Below, in pieces: positions 18,141 to 27,349 of a stretch of DNA of 64,000 nt. Made by a program: the position numbers and the translations under genes. Source of the stretch: Martinezella hainanensis (GTDB lineage Bacteria; Pseudomonadota; Alphaproteobacteria; Rhizobiales; Rhizobiaceae); assembly GCF_900094555.1 (NCBI RefSeq), contig NZ_FMAC01000002.1, positions 558,001 through 622,000 of the forward strand, written 5' to 3'. The notes under the pieces were generated by a model. That model worked only from the letters and a program-made list of their open reading frames with translations. It made no database searches and was not told the DNA's origin. The first letter of the stretch is position 1. Every line of letters begins with the position of its first letter.

Positions 18141-18740
18141 ATGGCTAAGGTTCTGGTTCTCTATTATTCCGCTTACGGTCACATCGAGAAGATGGCCTAT
18201 GCCGTCGCAGAAGGTGCGAAGTCCGCCGGCGCAGACGTCACCGTCAAGCGCGTGCCCGAACTCGTTCCCGAAGAAGTCGCCAAGGCTTCCTACTTCAAGC
18301 TCGATCAGGAAGCCCCGATCGCAACGCCGGACGAACTGGCAGACTATGACGCCATCATTGTCGGCGCCGGCACCCGCTTCGGCACGGTCGCCTCGCAGAT
18401 GCGCAATTTCTGGGATCAGACCGGCGGCCTCTGGTTCGGCGGCAAGCTCGTCGGCAAGGTCGGCTCGGTCTTCACCTCGTCGGCAACGCAGCACGGCGGC
18501 CAGGAATCCACCATCCTCGGCTTCATCCCGACACTCCTGCACCACGGCATGGCCGTCGTCGGCCTTCCCTATGCCTTCCAGGGCCAGATGGGCACCGAAG
18601 AAGTCAAGGGTGGCTCGCCCTACGGCGCTTCCACCATCACCAACGGCGACGGCTCCCGCCAGCCTTCCGAAATCGAGCTGGAAGCGGCAAAGTACCAAGG
18701 CGCCCACGTCGCCAAGATCGCTGCCAAGATCACGGCCTAA
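18141..18740 (+). CDS. wrbA: NAD(P)H:quinone oxidoreductase, WrbA type
   Basis: 199 residues, full family length. Flavodoxin-like fold with the FMN phosphate loop [12 protein letters not shown] near the N-terminus, [18 protein letters not shown] in the middle and [10 protein letters not shown] after it, all WrbA hallmarks. It carries out two-electron quinone reduction and so avoids semiquinone radicals. GGGAG lies eight bases before the ATG. A terminator hairpin follows. Confidence 0.96.
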   Translation: MAKVLVLYYSAYGHIEKMAYAVAEGAKSAGADVTVKRVPELVPEEVAKASYFKLDQEAPIATPDELADYDAIIVGAGTRFGTVASQMRNFWDQTGGLWFGGKLVGKVGSVFTSSATQHGGQESTILGFIPTLLHHGMAVVGLPYAFQGQMGTEEVKGGSPYGASTITNGDGSRQPSEIELEAAKYQGAHVAKIAAKITA

Positions 18741-18766
18741 TTCGATTTTTGCATGTGAATTAAGAG

Positions 18767-18792
18767 AGGCGCGGCGAAAGTTGCGCCTTTTT
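18767..18792 (+). terminator. Terminator after wrbA
   Basis: AGGCGC-N10-GCGCCT followed by TTTT on the plus strand, 26 bases past the wrbA stop. Confidence 0.7.
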
Positions 18793-18820
18793 CGTTTGGA
18801 CTTTGATGAAGTTTGATTTT

Positions 18821-18906
18821 TGGTGCGGACGACGGGGGTCGAACCCGTACAACCAAAGGTCGAGGGATTTTAAGTCCCTTGCGTCTACCAGTTTCGCCAC
18901 GTCCGC
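18821..18906 (-). tRNA. tRNA-Leu (anticodon TAA)
   Basis: Complete minus-strand cloverleaf with acceptor GCGGACG/CGTCCGC, D-loop GGTAGACGC, anticodon stem around CTTAAAA giving anticodon TAA, long class II variable arm, and T-loop GGTTCGACCCC. The CCA end is encoded (18821-18823). Confidence 0.95.
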
Positions 18907-18994
18907 GTGCCTTTCCCCATCAAGCACTTGAGCGATTCAGTCAAGGAAATGTTTTGCGGGAAAGGGGTCGACAGGTGCCAGCGCTGCGCGTGGC

Positions 18995-19336
18995 TCAGTG
19001 ACCCTTGAGAACGCTGACAAGCGCGGGCGTCACTTTCTTCTGCCGGAACATGGCCTTGAAATCCGCATAGCTGATCTTTCCAGATGCCAAGCCGTTCGTC
19101 AGCCGCTGACAAAAGAGCCGCTTTGCTTCGCTCCTCTGAGATTTGACGTAGAAAGCGATTTCATCCAGCGTTTCGGGGGGCAGGTGCTGTGACATGCACT
19201 TGTCGATGACCTGTACTCGCGCTGTCGGGCTTTCCTTCAAGATGGGGATGATCTTTTCGAAGCCCTTTTCCTGCGAAGTGCAGGAAGCGAGCACAGTGAG
19301 ACTGAACGCAATGATAGCTGGGCGTATAAGGCGCAT
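18995..19336 (-). CDS. Small putative lipoprotein
   Basis: 113 residues from the ATG at 19336 (MRLIRPAIIAFSLTVLASC). The hydrophobic N-terminus ends in the lipobox LASC, so Cys19 should be lipidated and the protein anchored to the inner or outer membrane. The mature part is mostly helical with two further Cys residues (DKCMSQ, LFCQRL) that may form a disulfide. No named family recognised. Monocistronic, 88 bases beyond tRNA-Leu. Confidence 0.75.
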   Translation of the reverse strand: MRLIRPAIIAFSLTVLASCTSQEKGFEKIIPILKESPTARVQVIDKCMSQHLPPETLDEIAFYVKSQRSEAKRLFCQRLTNGLASGKISYADFKAMFRQKKVTPALVSVLKGH

Positions 19337-19691
19337 GATGATGTTCTCCCCTCGAATAAAACTGGGATAAGCATCCTTCACGCGATTCTCAATCCCGGGC
19401 ACAAGTATAAGTTTGCGCTCAGAAATAGGCGAAGCCCGCCGGAGCCGACGGATCGGATTTAGGGCGGGCCTCTAACCATCATCATGATGGCTGTGTCATA
19501 TTGGACGCAGAGGGAGCTTGGCTGTCAATTCACAGATTTAGGGGTTTCGGCGGTCAGGGGCATAAATGGTTAATGACCCGTTCGGTGTGGCCAGTCTCGC
19601 TATTGCAGGACCGAAAGCGCGATAAAGAGGCTTTCTTTGCTCATGTTTCCTGTGTCATAGCGGGGGTGGATTGAAGAAGGACGGATAGACC
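19337..19691. other. Intergenic region between lipoprotein and ilvA
   Basis: 355 bases with divergent promoters expected. An imperfect inverted repeat (GCCCGCC ... GGCGGGC, about 19436-19470) lies centrally. I see no gene or RNA that can be named. Confidence 0.4.
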
Positions 19692-20942
19692 GTGGACAAA
19701 CAGACTGTTCTCGAAGCCACAGAGGCCATGCGTGGCCTTTTTCCCGCAACGCCGCTGCAGCTGAACGAGCATCTTTCTGCCCGCTATGGTGCCGATATCT
19801 GGCTGAAGCGCGAGGATTTGACACCGGTCCGTTCCTATAAGATCCGTGGCGCCTTCAATTTCTTCCGCAAGGTGATTGCCGAGGGTGGTACGGGAAAGAC
19901 CTTCGTCTGCGCATCCGCCGGCAATCATGCCCAGGGCTTTGCCTTCGACTGCCGGCATTTCGGTGTGCCGGGTGTGGTCTACATGCCCGTGACGACGCCG
20001 CAGCAGAAAATCGACAAGACCCGCATCTTCGGTGGTGAGTTCATCACCATCAAGCTTTTCGGCGATTTCTTTGATCAGTGCTATCAGGCCGCGCGCGAGC
20101 ATGTCGAAAAGATCGATGGCGTCATGGTGCCGCCTTTCGATCATGCCGATATCATCGAAGGGCAGGCGACGGTTGCGGCCGAGATCGCCGAGCAACTGCC
20201 TGAGGGCGTCATTCCCGATCACATCCTTCTTCCCGTCGGCGGCGGCGGTCTTGCCGCGGGGATCACCGGCTATTTCGCCGATACGCTCCCTCGCGAAGCT
20301 TTTACCTTTGCCGAGCCGGCGGGAGCGCCGAGCTTGCGCCGCAGCATCGAGGCGGGGCAGGTGGTGACGCTTGCCAAGGTCGACAATTTCGTCGATGGCG
20401 CCGCCGTCGGGCGCATCGGCGAGCTGAACTTTTCCGCGCTCAAGGGCTTTGCTGCCGAACAGGTCAAGCTTATCGAGGAAAACGCCATCTGCGTCACCAT
20501 CACCGATATGCTGAATGTCGAAGGCGTCGTGCTGGAACCCGCGGGGGCTTTGGCGATCACCGCTCTGGAAAAGCTCGATCGCGACAGCATCCGCGGCAAG
20601 ACCATCGTTGCCGTCGTCTCCGGCGGCAACTTCGACTTCGAGCGCCTGCCCGATGTCAAGGAGCGCGCCATGCGCTACGCCGGGCTGAAGAAATACTTCA
20701 TCCTGCGCCTTGCGCAGCGCCCCGGCGCGCTTCGGGATTTCCTCAACATGCTCGGGCCGGAGGACGATATCGCCCGCTTCGAATATCTGAAGAAGAGCGC
20801 CCGCAATTTCGGCTCCATCCTGATCGGCATCGAGACGAAGAATCCCGATAATTTCAAGCAGCTTATCGCCAATTTCGAAAGTTCCGGCATGGGCTACGAG
20901 GACATCACCGAAAACGAGATCCTGGCAAACCTGATCATTTGA
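19692..20942 (+). CDS. ilvA: Threonine ammonia-lyase (threonine dehydratase)
   Basis: 416 residues from a GTG start preceded by GAAGGA. PLP enzyme: Lys50 in SYKIRGAFNF forms the Schiff base, and LPVGGGGLAAGI is the phosphate-binding Gly loop. The C-terminal quarter (from about 330, KKYFILRLAQRPGALRDF) is an ACT-like regulatory domain, a single copy rather than the two of E. coli IlvA. It converts threonine to 2-oxobutyrate and ammonia at the entry to isoleucine synthesis. The HlyU-like gene follows 37 bases later and may be cotranscribed. Confidence 0.93.
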   Translation: MDKQTVLEATEAMRGLFPATPLQLNEHLSARYGADIWLKREDLTPVRSYKIRGAFNFFRKVIAEGGTGKTFVCASAGNHAQGFAFDCRHFGVPGVVYMPVTTPQQKIDKTRIFGGEFITIKLFGDFFDQCYQAAREHVEKIDGVMVPPFDHADIIEGQATVAAEIAEQLPEGVIPDHILLPVGGGGLAAGITGYFADTLPREAFTFAEPAGAPSLRRSIEAGQVVTLAKVDNFVDGAAVGRIGELNFSALKGFAAEQVKLIEENAICVTITDMLNVEGVVLEPAGALAITALEKLDRDSIRGKTIVAVVSGGNFDFERLPDVKERAMRYAGLKKYFILRLAQRPGALRDFLNMLGPEDDIARFEYLKKSARNFGSILIGIETKNPDNFKQLIANFESSGMGYEDITENEILANLII

Positions 20943-20979
20943 CTTTGCGACCTTGCAACCTTCATGCTAAAGGCGATCC

Positions 20980-21318
20980 ATGGCTTCGTTTTTTTCAAAT
21001 ATCATCTCGATCTTCACCGGTGGCGCGTCGCAGGCGGGCACTGAAAAGTCCGGCGGTTCGACGGTCAGCGTCGAACCCCAGGTCCATGCCGGCTGCACGA
21101 TCCACGCGACGCCGCAGCGCGAGGGCAATCAGTTCCGCCTCATGGGCCGGATCGAGAAGGATGTGAACGGCGAGATCCTCGTGCGCAATTTCATCCGCGC
21201 CGACGTCTTCACTTCGTCGGACGACGCCGTCGAGTCGACCTTCCGCAAGGGCCAGCAGATCATCGACCAGAACGGCCCAGGCCTCTTCGGTGATGGCGAA
21301 AAGGTCCGTCAGGTCTGA
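20980..21318 (+). CDS. HlyU-family protein
   Basis: 112 residues. A flexible N-terminus is followed by the compact HlyU domain with FRLMGRIEKDVNGEILVRNFIRAD cut here as GRIEKDVNGE and NFIRADVFTS, and DDAVESTFRKGQQIIDQ. HlyU was named as a hemolysin activator in Vibrio, but the alphaproteobacterial family is small, lacks a clear helix-turn-helix and is of unproven function. Likely in a transcript with ilvA. Confidence 0.82.
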   Translation: MASFFSNIISIFTGGASQAGTEKSGGSTVSVEPQVHAGCTIHATPQREGNQFRLMGRIEKDVNGEILVRNFIRADVFTSSDDAVESTFRKGQQIIDQNGPGLFGDGEKVRQV

Positions 21319-21428
21319 TCTTTCAGGCGAGCGTTCTCTCATACGCGTCTGAACGCTGGGCCGCCTTTAACTCGCTTCCGGCGGCCCGTAAAGTCTATTG
21401 AAATCGCTGGATAATTATTGGCGGGGCC

Positions 21429-22205
21429 TCAAGCCGTGCGGAACATCTTCGCGCCGGACGGAGCGTTGATGGCGCCGCCGTCGACTGTGATTTCGATCGC
21501 CGTGACATTGGCGGAATCGTCTGAGGCGAAATAGAGCGCGGCCTTGGCGATTTCATCGGCTTCGCTCATGCGGCCGAGCGGGCTCAGGCTGCCGAAACGG
21601 GCCTGTAGCGCATCCAGGGCCTCCGGCGTTGTGGCGCGCGGTTCCCAGATCGGCGTCTTGGTGGCGCCCGGCGTGACCTGATTGACGCGGATGCCGCGGG
21701 GCGCAAGCTCTGAAGCGAGATTGCGCGTCATGGCGCGGACGGCGCCCTTCGTGCCGGCATAGGCCGAAGCGCCGGGAATGCCGAGAACGGCATGTACGGA
21801 GCCGTTCAGGATGACGGAGCCGCCATCATTCAGATATGGCAGGGCGGCCTGCACGGTGAAGAATACGCCGGTGAAATTAATGCGGACGATGGTTTCGAAC
21901 TGCTCAAGCGTGGTCTTGCCGAGCGGGGTGTCGCCGGCAATGCCGGCATTGGCAAAGACCACATCGAATTTTCCAAGCTTCTCCGCAGCCTCGGCAAACG
22001 CCCTTTCCATGGCTGGGATGTCGGTGGTGTCAGCCTGCAATGCCAGCACGTCGCCGCCGAGTTGTTCCGCTGCCGCGGCCAATGTCTTCGCGTTGCGGCC
22101 GGTAATGGCGACCTTGGCACCTTCGGCGAGGAAGAGGCGGGCTGTGGCAAGGCCAATGCCGCTGTTTCCGCCGGTGATGACGGCGACCTTATTCTTGAGA
22201 CGCAT
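21429..22205 (-). CDS. SDR-family oxidoreductase controlled by divergent TetR gene
   Basis: 258 residues, classical short-chain dehydrogenase: nucleotide loop TGGNSGIG (12-19), NAG in FANAGIAG, and the catalytic Ser in LNGSVHAV with YAGTK (YxxxK). The arrangement with a divergent TetR regulator and a shared operator suggests induction by a reactive or xenobiotic carbonyl substrate. Substrate not readable. Confidence 0.92.
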   Translation of the reverse strand: MRLKNKVAVITGGNSGIGLATARLFLAEGAKVAITGRNAKTLAAAAEQLGGDVLALQADTTDIPAMERAFAEAAEKLGKFDVVFANAGIAGDTPLGKTTLEQFETIVRINFTGVFFTVQAALPYLNDGGSVILNGSVHAVLGIPGASAYAGTKGAVRAMTRNLASELAPRGIRVNQVTPGATKTPIWEPRATTPEALDALQARFGSLSPLGRMSEADEIAKAALYFASDDSANVTAIEITVDGGAINAPSGAKMFRTA

Positions 22206-22240
22206 GTTCGTAGCTCCTGTTGGCTTTTGTCACGATCTGG

Positions 22241-22276
22241 ATTATGATCGCTATCTATAAGGATTATGGTCGTAAT
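22241..22276. promoter_or_regulatory. Tandem TetR-type operator between SDR and TetR genes
   Basis: Two copies of a 14-base palindromic site: ATTATGATCGCTAT at 22241 and ATTATGGTCGTAAT at 22263, 22 bases apart (two helical turns). The second sits inside a perfect GGATTA-N6-TAATCC inverted repeat (22261-22278). Placed in the 105-base divergent gap, it can repress both genes. Confidence 0.65.
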
Positions 22277-22310
22277 CCGTTTTGTCAAGCCGGGCATGAA
22301 AGGATTTTCG

Positions 22311-22892
22311 ATGGGCCGCTCACAACTGGAAAAGCAGAAGACGCACGAGCGCATCGTGACGCTCGCAGCCAGGCGTCTGCGCGAAGAAGGATTGCAAGGG
22401 ATCGGCGTCGCCGATCTGATGAAGGAGGCGGGGCTCACGGTCGGAGGCTTCTACAAGCATTTTGCCTCCCGCGACGAGCTCGTGGCGGAAGCCGTGGAAT
22501 CGGCGATTGGATCATGGCGACGACAGCAGGAGGAAAAGGGGATCGATCCGACTAGCATCTCGCTCGACGAGTATGTCGATACTTATCTCAGCGAACGTCA
22601 CCGAGATCATTGCGGCGAAGGCTGCGCCTATGCGGCGCTGACGGCAGATATGGCGCGCAGCAGCGATATGGTCCGTTCCGTCGCGACGGAGGGCTTGCAG
22701 AGGAATTTCGAGGCCATGACGGCGCGTATGCCAAAGCCGGAGACAGCCGAAGCCAGACGGAAGGCGATTATTGCCTCCTGCCTTATGACGGGAGCACTCG
22801 GCCTTGCACGCGTGGCAAACGACGAGGCGCTTTCCGATGAAATTCTGGAAACCGTCAAGCAGTTCGTGAAAGAATTGCCGCAGGCAGAATAG
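22311..22892 (+). CDS. TetR/AcrR-family transcriptional repressor
   Basis: 193 residues from the ATG at 22311, preceded by AAGGA; an ATG at 22296 is an alternative. The N-terminal helix-turn-helix is clear (GIGVADLMKEAGLTVGGFYKHF). The C-terminal ligand domain includes HCGEGCAYAALTADMARSS, with a Cys pair typical of the subfamily next to SDR genes. It probably represses itself and the divergent SDR through the tandem operator. The ligand is unknown. Confidence 0.9.
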   Translation: MGRSQLEKQKTHERIVTLAARRLREEGLQGIGVADLMKEAGLTVGGFYKHFASRDELVAEAVESAIGSWRRQQEEKGIDPTSISLDEYVDTYLSERHRDHCGEGCAYAALTADMARSSDMVRSVATEGLQRNFEAMTARMPKPETAEARRKAIIASCLMTGALGLARVANDEALSDEILETVKQFVKELPQAE

Positions 22893-22945
22893 CAAAGCGG
22901 CCGGTTGAAACCGGCCGCCTGTCAGTATCCGAATACGGCAGCCGA

Positions 22946-23560
22946 TTAAGCGGCAAGCGCCAGTTCGGAGGCGCGGGCCTGAGCGGCACCGATAGCCTTC
23001 TCGGCAGCTTCCGGACCGAATGCGACGCCTTCGATATAAACGGTCTCGACATCGGTGATGCCGATGAAGGCGAGAACCGACTTCAGGTAGGGAACGGCAT
23101 GGTTCAGCGGGGCAGCCGGGCCTTCGGAGTAGACGCCACCGGAGGCGAGCACGATGTAGGCCTTCTTGCCGGTGACCAAGCCCTTCGGGCCGGTTTCCGT
23201 GTAGGTGAAGGTGCGGCCGGCGCGAGCGATGTTGTCAATCCAGGTCTTCAGCGACGAATAGATGTTGAAATTGATGAGGCCGGTGCCGATGACCACGGTG
23301 TCGGCTGCGAGCAGCTCGTCGACGAGTGCGTCGGAAACCTTGACCAGTTCCTGCTGCTCGGGCGTACGGGCGTCGGCCGGCGTGCGGATGGCAGCCGTGA
23401 ACGGGCCATCGATATGCGGAAGGTTGTCGGCAGCGAGGTCGCGATGAACGAGCGTCTTGCCCGGATTGTTGGTCTTGATCTTCTCGGCAAGCTCGGTTGC
23501 GATCTTGGTGGAGAGCGAGTCCGGGCGCGGGCTGGAAGTCAAAAGCAGAATGGAGGACAT
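22946..23560 (-). CDS. azoR: FMN-dependent NADH-azoreductase
   Basis: 204 residues from the ATG at 23560 with GGA just upstream. Flavodoxin-like fold with the FMN loop SSPRPDSLSTKIA (9-21), FNIYSSLKTWID and the C-terminal GVAFGPEAAEKAI typical of AzoR/AcpD. It reduces azo compounds and quinones, probably as protection against electrophiles. Divergent from a LysR gene, which is its likely regulator. Confidence 0.92.
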   Translation of the reverse strand: MSSILLLTSSPRPDSLSTKIATELAEKIKTNNPGKTLVHRDLAADNLPHIDGPFTAAIRTPADARTPEQQELVKVSDALVDELLAADTVVIGTGLINFNIYSSLKTWIDNIARAGRTFTYTETGPKGLVTGKKAYIVLASGGVYSEGPAAPLNHAVPYLKSVLAFIGITDVETVYIEGVAFGPEAAEKAIGAAQARASELALAA

Positions 23561-23641
23561 ATCCGTTTTCCTTTTCAATGGGTTGCGAAAATCGGCTGGG
23601 AGAGTCCGATCACGTTCGCTTCAATAAATAAGTCGTCAGTG

Positions 23642-23685
23642 CTATCGAGAAAAACTGTGATAATATGGATCGGAATTATCGATAG
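23642..23685. promoter_or_regulatory. Nested inverted repeat, probable LysR operator
   Basis: Outer arms CTATCGA (23642-23648) and TCGATAG (23679-23685) enclose inner arms GATAAT and ATTATC (23659-23664, 23675-23680). The AT-rich repeat lies 13 bases before the LysR start in the azoR/LysR divergent gap, the usual place for autoregulation. Confidence 0.55.
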
Positions 23686-23697
23686 AATGGATGGCAG

Positions 23698-24666
23698 ATG
23701 CTCCCCAATCCCACCCTCGACCAATTGCAGGTCTTTCTGACCGTCGCCGAGTCAGGCAGTTTTTCTGCCGCTTCGCGTATGCTCAACCGCGCGCAGTCGG
23801 TCATCAGCTATACGATCGCCAATCTGGAGGCGCAGCTTGAAATGCCGCTGTTCGAGCGCTCCGGCTCGCGCCAGCCGAAACTGACGGATGCGGGCAGGGT
23901 GATGCTCGAGGATGCCCGCCGCATTCTTTCCGATCTGCAGGTGATGCGCGCGCGAGTTAAGGGCTTGAAGAGCGGGCTTGAAGCGGAAGTGGCTGTTGCC
24001 ATTAGCGTCATGGTGCCGGTACACGCGACCGTCGATGTGCTGCGCGAATTCCGCGACCGCTTCCCTTACGTTGCCTTGCGTCTCGACACCGGCGAACTCG
24101 GCTCGATGCTGGAGCTGGTTGCCAGTGGCAAGTCGACGATCGGTATCGGCGGCTCGGTGCTGAAGCAGGATGATTCCCTGGTCATCGAGCGTATCGGCCA
24201 TTCCTTCATGCTGCCGGTTGCAGCGCCCACGCATCCGCTTGCTCAATTGGGACGACCGCTGACGCTCACAGACGTGCGCGAGGAAGTGCAGCTGGTTGTC
24301 ACCGATGCCTCCAGCCTCACGAACGGCAAGGATTTCAACGTCCTGTCCTACAAGATCTGGCATGTCAGCGATATCGCCACCAAGCACCAGCTGATCCGCG
24401 GCGGGCTCGGTTGGGGTGGGCTGCCGGCATCGTTCATCATGGAGGATCTGCAGAAGGGCCGACTGGTACCTCTGGCTCTTGATGCCTACGATCAGAGTGA
24501 ATACCCGATCTACGCCGTCCGCAAGGTCGACAATCCCCCAGGTCCGGCTGCGGCCTGGATGATCGAAGCCTTCAGCTCGCGCCTTTCACGCTGCCCGAAT
24601 CAGGCGGACTTCAAGGCGGCCGTCGAGATGTTCCATCCGGATGAAAAGCGGCTGGCCGCTGAATGA
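23698..24666 (+). CDS. LysR-family transcriptional regulator
   Basis: 322 residues. N-terminal winged helix-turn-helix (LDQLQVFLTVAESGSFSAAS, then RAQSVISYTIANLE) and a C-terminal periplasmic-binding-like effector domain from about residue 90. Divergent from azoR, so it probably senses a quinone or azo-type inducer and controls azoR. It ends at a small inverted repeat CCTCTCC/GGAGAGG shared with the convergent cpdB end. Confidence 0.92.
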   Translation: MLPNPTLDQLQVFLTVAESGSFSAASRMLNRAQSVISYTIANLEAQLEMPLFERSGSRQPKLTDAGRVMLEDARRILSDLQVMRARVKGLKSGLEAEVAVAISVMVPVHATVDVLREFRDRFPYVALRLDTGELGSMLELVASGKSTIGIGGSVLKQDDSLVIERIGHSFMLPVAAPTHPLAQLGRPLTLTDVREEVQLVVTDASSLTNGKDFNVLSYKIWHVSDIATKHQLIRGGLGWGGLPASFIMEDLQKGRLVPLALDAYDQSEYPIYAVRKVDNPPGPAAAWMIEAFSSRLSRCPNQADFKAAVEMFHPDEKRLAAE

Positions 24667-24709
24667 AGGCCCTCTCCCCGCAAGGAGGAGAGGACCAACT
24701 TGTTGACGG

Positions 24710-26698
24710 TCAGAGCACCAGTCGGTAGTTGCGGAAGCCGTCCGCGCCTTCGCCGGCGTCTTCGATCTTCACGCTCTTGACCTGATCGAGGAAATCCTTG
24801 GCCTTCGGCGAGCTCTGGAACTGCACGGTGGTACCCGGCAGTGGCTTGAAGGTCCAGTTGCCGTCGGCGGTCGGATTGATCGTGCCCTGATCATGGACAT
24901 AGCGCACGATGACGTCGCGGTTGGTGTCGGGCGCCTGGTAGACGACCTTGTCCGCCGCGATTTCCGGGAAGTTGCCGCCGCCGCCGGCGCGATAGTTATT
25001 GGTGACGACCAGGAACTTCTGTGTGGGGTCGATCGGCTTGCCGTTGAATTGCAGGTTCTGGATGCGGTTCGAATCGGCATTCAGAACCTTGCCGTCATCG
25101 CCGAAGCGGCGCGGCTGCGAGACGTCGATCTGGTAGGTGACGCCGTCGATGACGTCGAAATTGTAGGATGGGAAGCTGTTGTTGATCAGATCCGCATCCT
25201 TGGCACCGGGCTTGACCTGATTGAACATGGCAGCCGACATTTCCAGCCAGTTCTTGACCTGTGCGCCGTTGATGACGACGGCCTGAACCGTATTCGGATA
25301 GAGGTAGAGGTCGGCGACGTTCTTGATGGCGATATTGCCGGCCGGAACGTCCGTGTAGTAGTCGGCGCCGTTGCGTCCGCCGCATTTGAAGGGAGCCGCT
25401 GCCGAAAGAACCGGCAGGTCCTTGTACTGCGTTTCCTTCAGCATGTCCTTGATGTACCAGACCTGAGCCTGGCTGACGATCTGAACCGACGGATCATCGG
25501 CGACCAGCGCGAAGTAGGAGTAAAGCGGCGCAGACGTCTTGCCGACGGGCGTGCGCACATAGGTCAGCGTCGCCTCGTGTTCGGCCTTTGCGGCTTCGAC
25601 GACTTCCTTCTTGTCGGCGACATCCGCGATGACCTTCTTCTTGTCGTCGCGGTGGTAGATCGGGCGCGCTTCGGAGGTGAAGTCGACGATCTTCCAGCTC
25701 TTGCCGTCTTTTTCGAGCAAGAGGTCGATGAGGCCGAGATGCGAGCCCCAGAAGCCGGCCATGACGGCGGGCTTGCCATGCAACGTGCCCTTGACCGGAT
25801 CGGCATCCTTGATGCCGTCCCAGGTCTTCGGGCCGGGGAAGACGAGATGCTGGTGGCCGGTGAACACGGCGTCGATACCATCGACCGCCGCGACATAGAG
25901 CGAGGCGTTTTCCATCTTCTCGCCCGGGCCGCTGCCGTCGATGCCGGAATGCGAGAGGGCGATGATGATGTCGGCGCCTTCGGCCTTCATGACCGGCACC
26001 CAGGCCTTGGCAGCCTGGACGATATCGCGCGTCTGCGCCTTGCCTTCGAGGTTCTTGATGTCCCAGAGCATGATCTGGGGCGGCACGAAACCGATGAAGC
26101 CGATCTTGATCGGGCTTTCATTGCCGGCACCATCCTTGATCTTCTTTTCAAGGATCAGATAGGGCTTGAAGAACAGGTCGTCCTTCGTCGGATCGGAGGC
26201 AAGCTGGCCTTTGGTCAGGTTGGCGCAGACGAACGGGAAGTTCGCGCCACCGAGCACCTTGAACATGAAGTCGAGGCCATAGTTGAATTCGTGGTTGCCG
26301 AGCGTGCCGACGGAATAGCCGAGCGTGTTCATCGCCTTGATGACGGGATGGACGTCGCCGTCCTTCATGCCGTGCTGATAGGCCATGTAATCGCCCATCG
26401 GATTGCCCTGCAGCACGTCGCCATTGTCAATGAGGAGCGAGTTGGTGGCTTCGGCGCGGATATTGTCGATGATCGTTGCGGTGCGCGTCAGGCCCATCGT
26501 GTCGTTCGGCTTGTCGGCATAGTAGTCATAGGGGAACACGTTGACGTGGATGTCAGTCGTTTCCATGAGGCGCAGATGCGCCTGGTTGCCGGCGGCACGG
26601 GCGGCGAAAGGATGCAGCACGATCAGCGCTGCCGTGGCGCTCAGGCCTTGCAGCAGGGAACGGCGCGACATGCTGGGCAAATCCAGAATGGAAGACAT
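24710..26698 (-). CDS. cpdB: 2',3'-cyclic-nucleotide 2'-phosphodiesterase/3'-nucleotidase
   Basis: 662 residues from the ATG at 26698 with GAAGGAG nine bases upstream. A twin-arginine signal (SRRSLLQG, then a hydrophobic core and ARAA) exports the folded protein to the periplasm. The N-terminal calcineurin-like domain shows metal ligands in TTDIHVN, DNGDVLQG, LGNHEFNYG and TGHQH; the C-terminal 5'-nucleotidase domain contains NNYRAGGGGNFP. It hydrolyses 2',3'-cyclic and 3'-nucleotides so phosphate and nucleosides can be reused. A weak Pho-box-like site lies upstream (26780-26797). Confidence 0.94.
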   Translation of the reverse strand: MSSILDLPSMSRRSLLQGLSATAALIVLHPFAARAAGNQAHLRLMETTDIHVNVFPYDYYADKPNDTMGLTRTATIIDNIRAEATNSLLIDNGDVLQGNPMGDYMAYQHGMKDGDVHPVIKAMNTLGYSVGTLGNHEFNYGLDFMFKVLGGANFPFVCANLTKGQLASDPTKDDLFFKPYLILEKKIKDGAGNESPIKIGFIGFVPPQIMLWDIKNLEGKAQTRDIVQAAKAWVPVMKAEGADIIIALSHSGIDGSGPGEKMENASLYVAAVDGIDAVFTGHQHLVFPGPKTWDGIKDADPVKGTLHGKPAVMAGFWGSHLGLIDLLLEKDGKSWKIVDFTSEARPIYHRDDKKKVIADVADKKEVVEAAKAEHEATLTYVRTPVGKTSAPLYSYFALVADDPSVQIVSQAQVWYIKDMLKETQYKDLPVLSAAAPFKCGGRNGADYYTDVPAGNIAIKNVADLYLYPNTVQAVVINGAQVKNWLEMSAAMFNQVKPGAKDADLINNSFPSYNFDVIDGVTYQIDVSQPRRFGDDGKVLNADSNRIQNLQFNGKPIDPTQKFLVVTNNYRAGGGGNFPEIAADKVVYQAPDTNRDVIVRYVHDQGTINPTADGNWTFKPLPGTTVQFQSSPKAKDFLDQVKSVKIEDAGEGADGFRNYRLVL

Positions 26699-26836
26699 AA
26701 GACACTCCTTCAACGATGGGGCTATAAGTCCGTCGATCATCTCTCGGGCGAGGGAGATTAGGACGATTTTCGAAGGTGTGCACCAGTAATGTGACAGGCT
26801 TATTGTGGATCGTAGCCGGCTTGTGCCTGCATTCGA

Positions 26837-27196
26837 TCAACGTTTGAGAACCGGCTTTATGTCCTTGTGGAAAAAGCGGAAATAGGAAGCGACTTTCGCC
26901 GACGCATTGGACGAGCGATCGAACTCGATGCCGATGCGACCGTTGTGAGCCCAGCGCACGAAACCATCCAAAAGGCCGATATCGTCGCATTCGACGCGAA
27001 CCTTGCTGCCGGCGGCCGCATAAAGAGGTGCTTGCAGGTCGAGAGCGATACCGCTGGTGGAAATATTGACGACACGACCGGCGACCAGCTTGGTGAAGTA
27101 TCGTACCTGACCCGTCAGTCGCGCGTAATGGCGGGGCGAACCTCGCGTCTTGATTTTCAGATTGTCTTGGACGAGAGATTTCGAAGAGAACTGCAT
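26837..27196 (-). CDS. PilZ-domain protein (putative c-di-GMP receptor)
   Basis: 119 residues from the ATG at 27196. A single PilZ domain: the RxxxR motif appears as RHYAR near residue 22 and the second motif as NISTSGIAL, fitting [D/N]xSxxG. Both arms needed for c-di-GMP binding are present. The C-terminus is basic. Divergent from an EEP-family gene. The process it controls (motility, cellulose or polysaccharide) cannot be told from the neighbours. Confidence 0.85.
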   Translation of the reverse strand: MQFSSKSLVQDNLKIKTRGSPRHYARLTGQVRYFTKLVAGRVVNISTSGIALDLQAPLYAAAGSKVRVECDDIGLLDGFVRWAHNGRIGIEFDRSSNASAKVASYFRFFHKDIKPVLKR

Positions 27197-27349
27197 GATG
27201 TTATCCCGGCTCGTGCGACTTTTCGGCTTCTGGATAGCAGGCCTGCATTGAAGGATGCTTAGCATAACCGTTAAAATTGCAGTCGCCCGTTCCGAATCGG
27301 TACGAGAAGCAGCTGGCAGATTCCCTGTGGGGCGGAGAAGGGGGAAACG

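Noticed and set aside
24893..26761. A 622-codon plus-strand frame
   Set aside because: Antisense shadow of cpdB, whose metal-binding motifs are intact on the minus strand.
26780..26797. Pho box upstream of cpdB (CTGTCAC-ATTA-CTGGTGC)
   Set aside because: The first half matches well, but the second matches only 3 of 7 positions; not enough to call.
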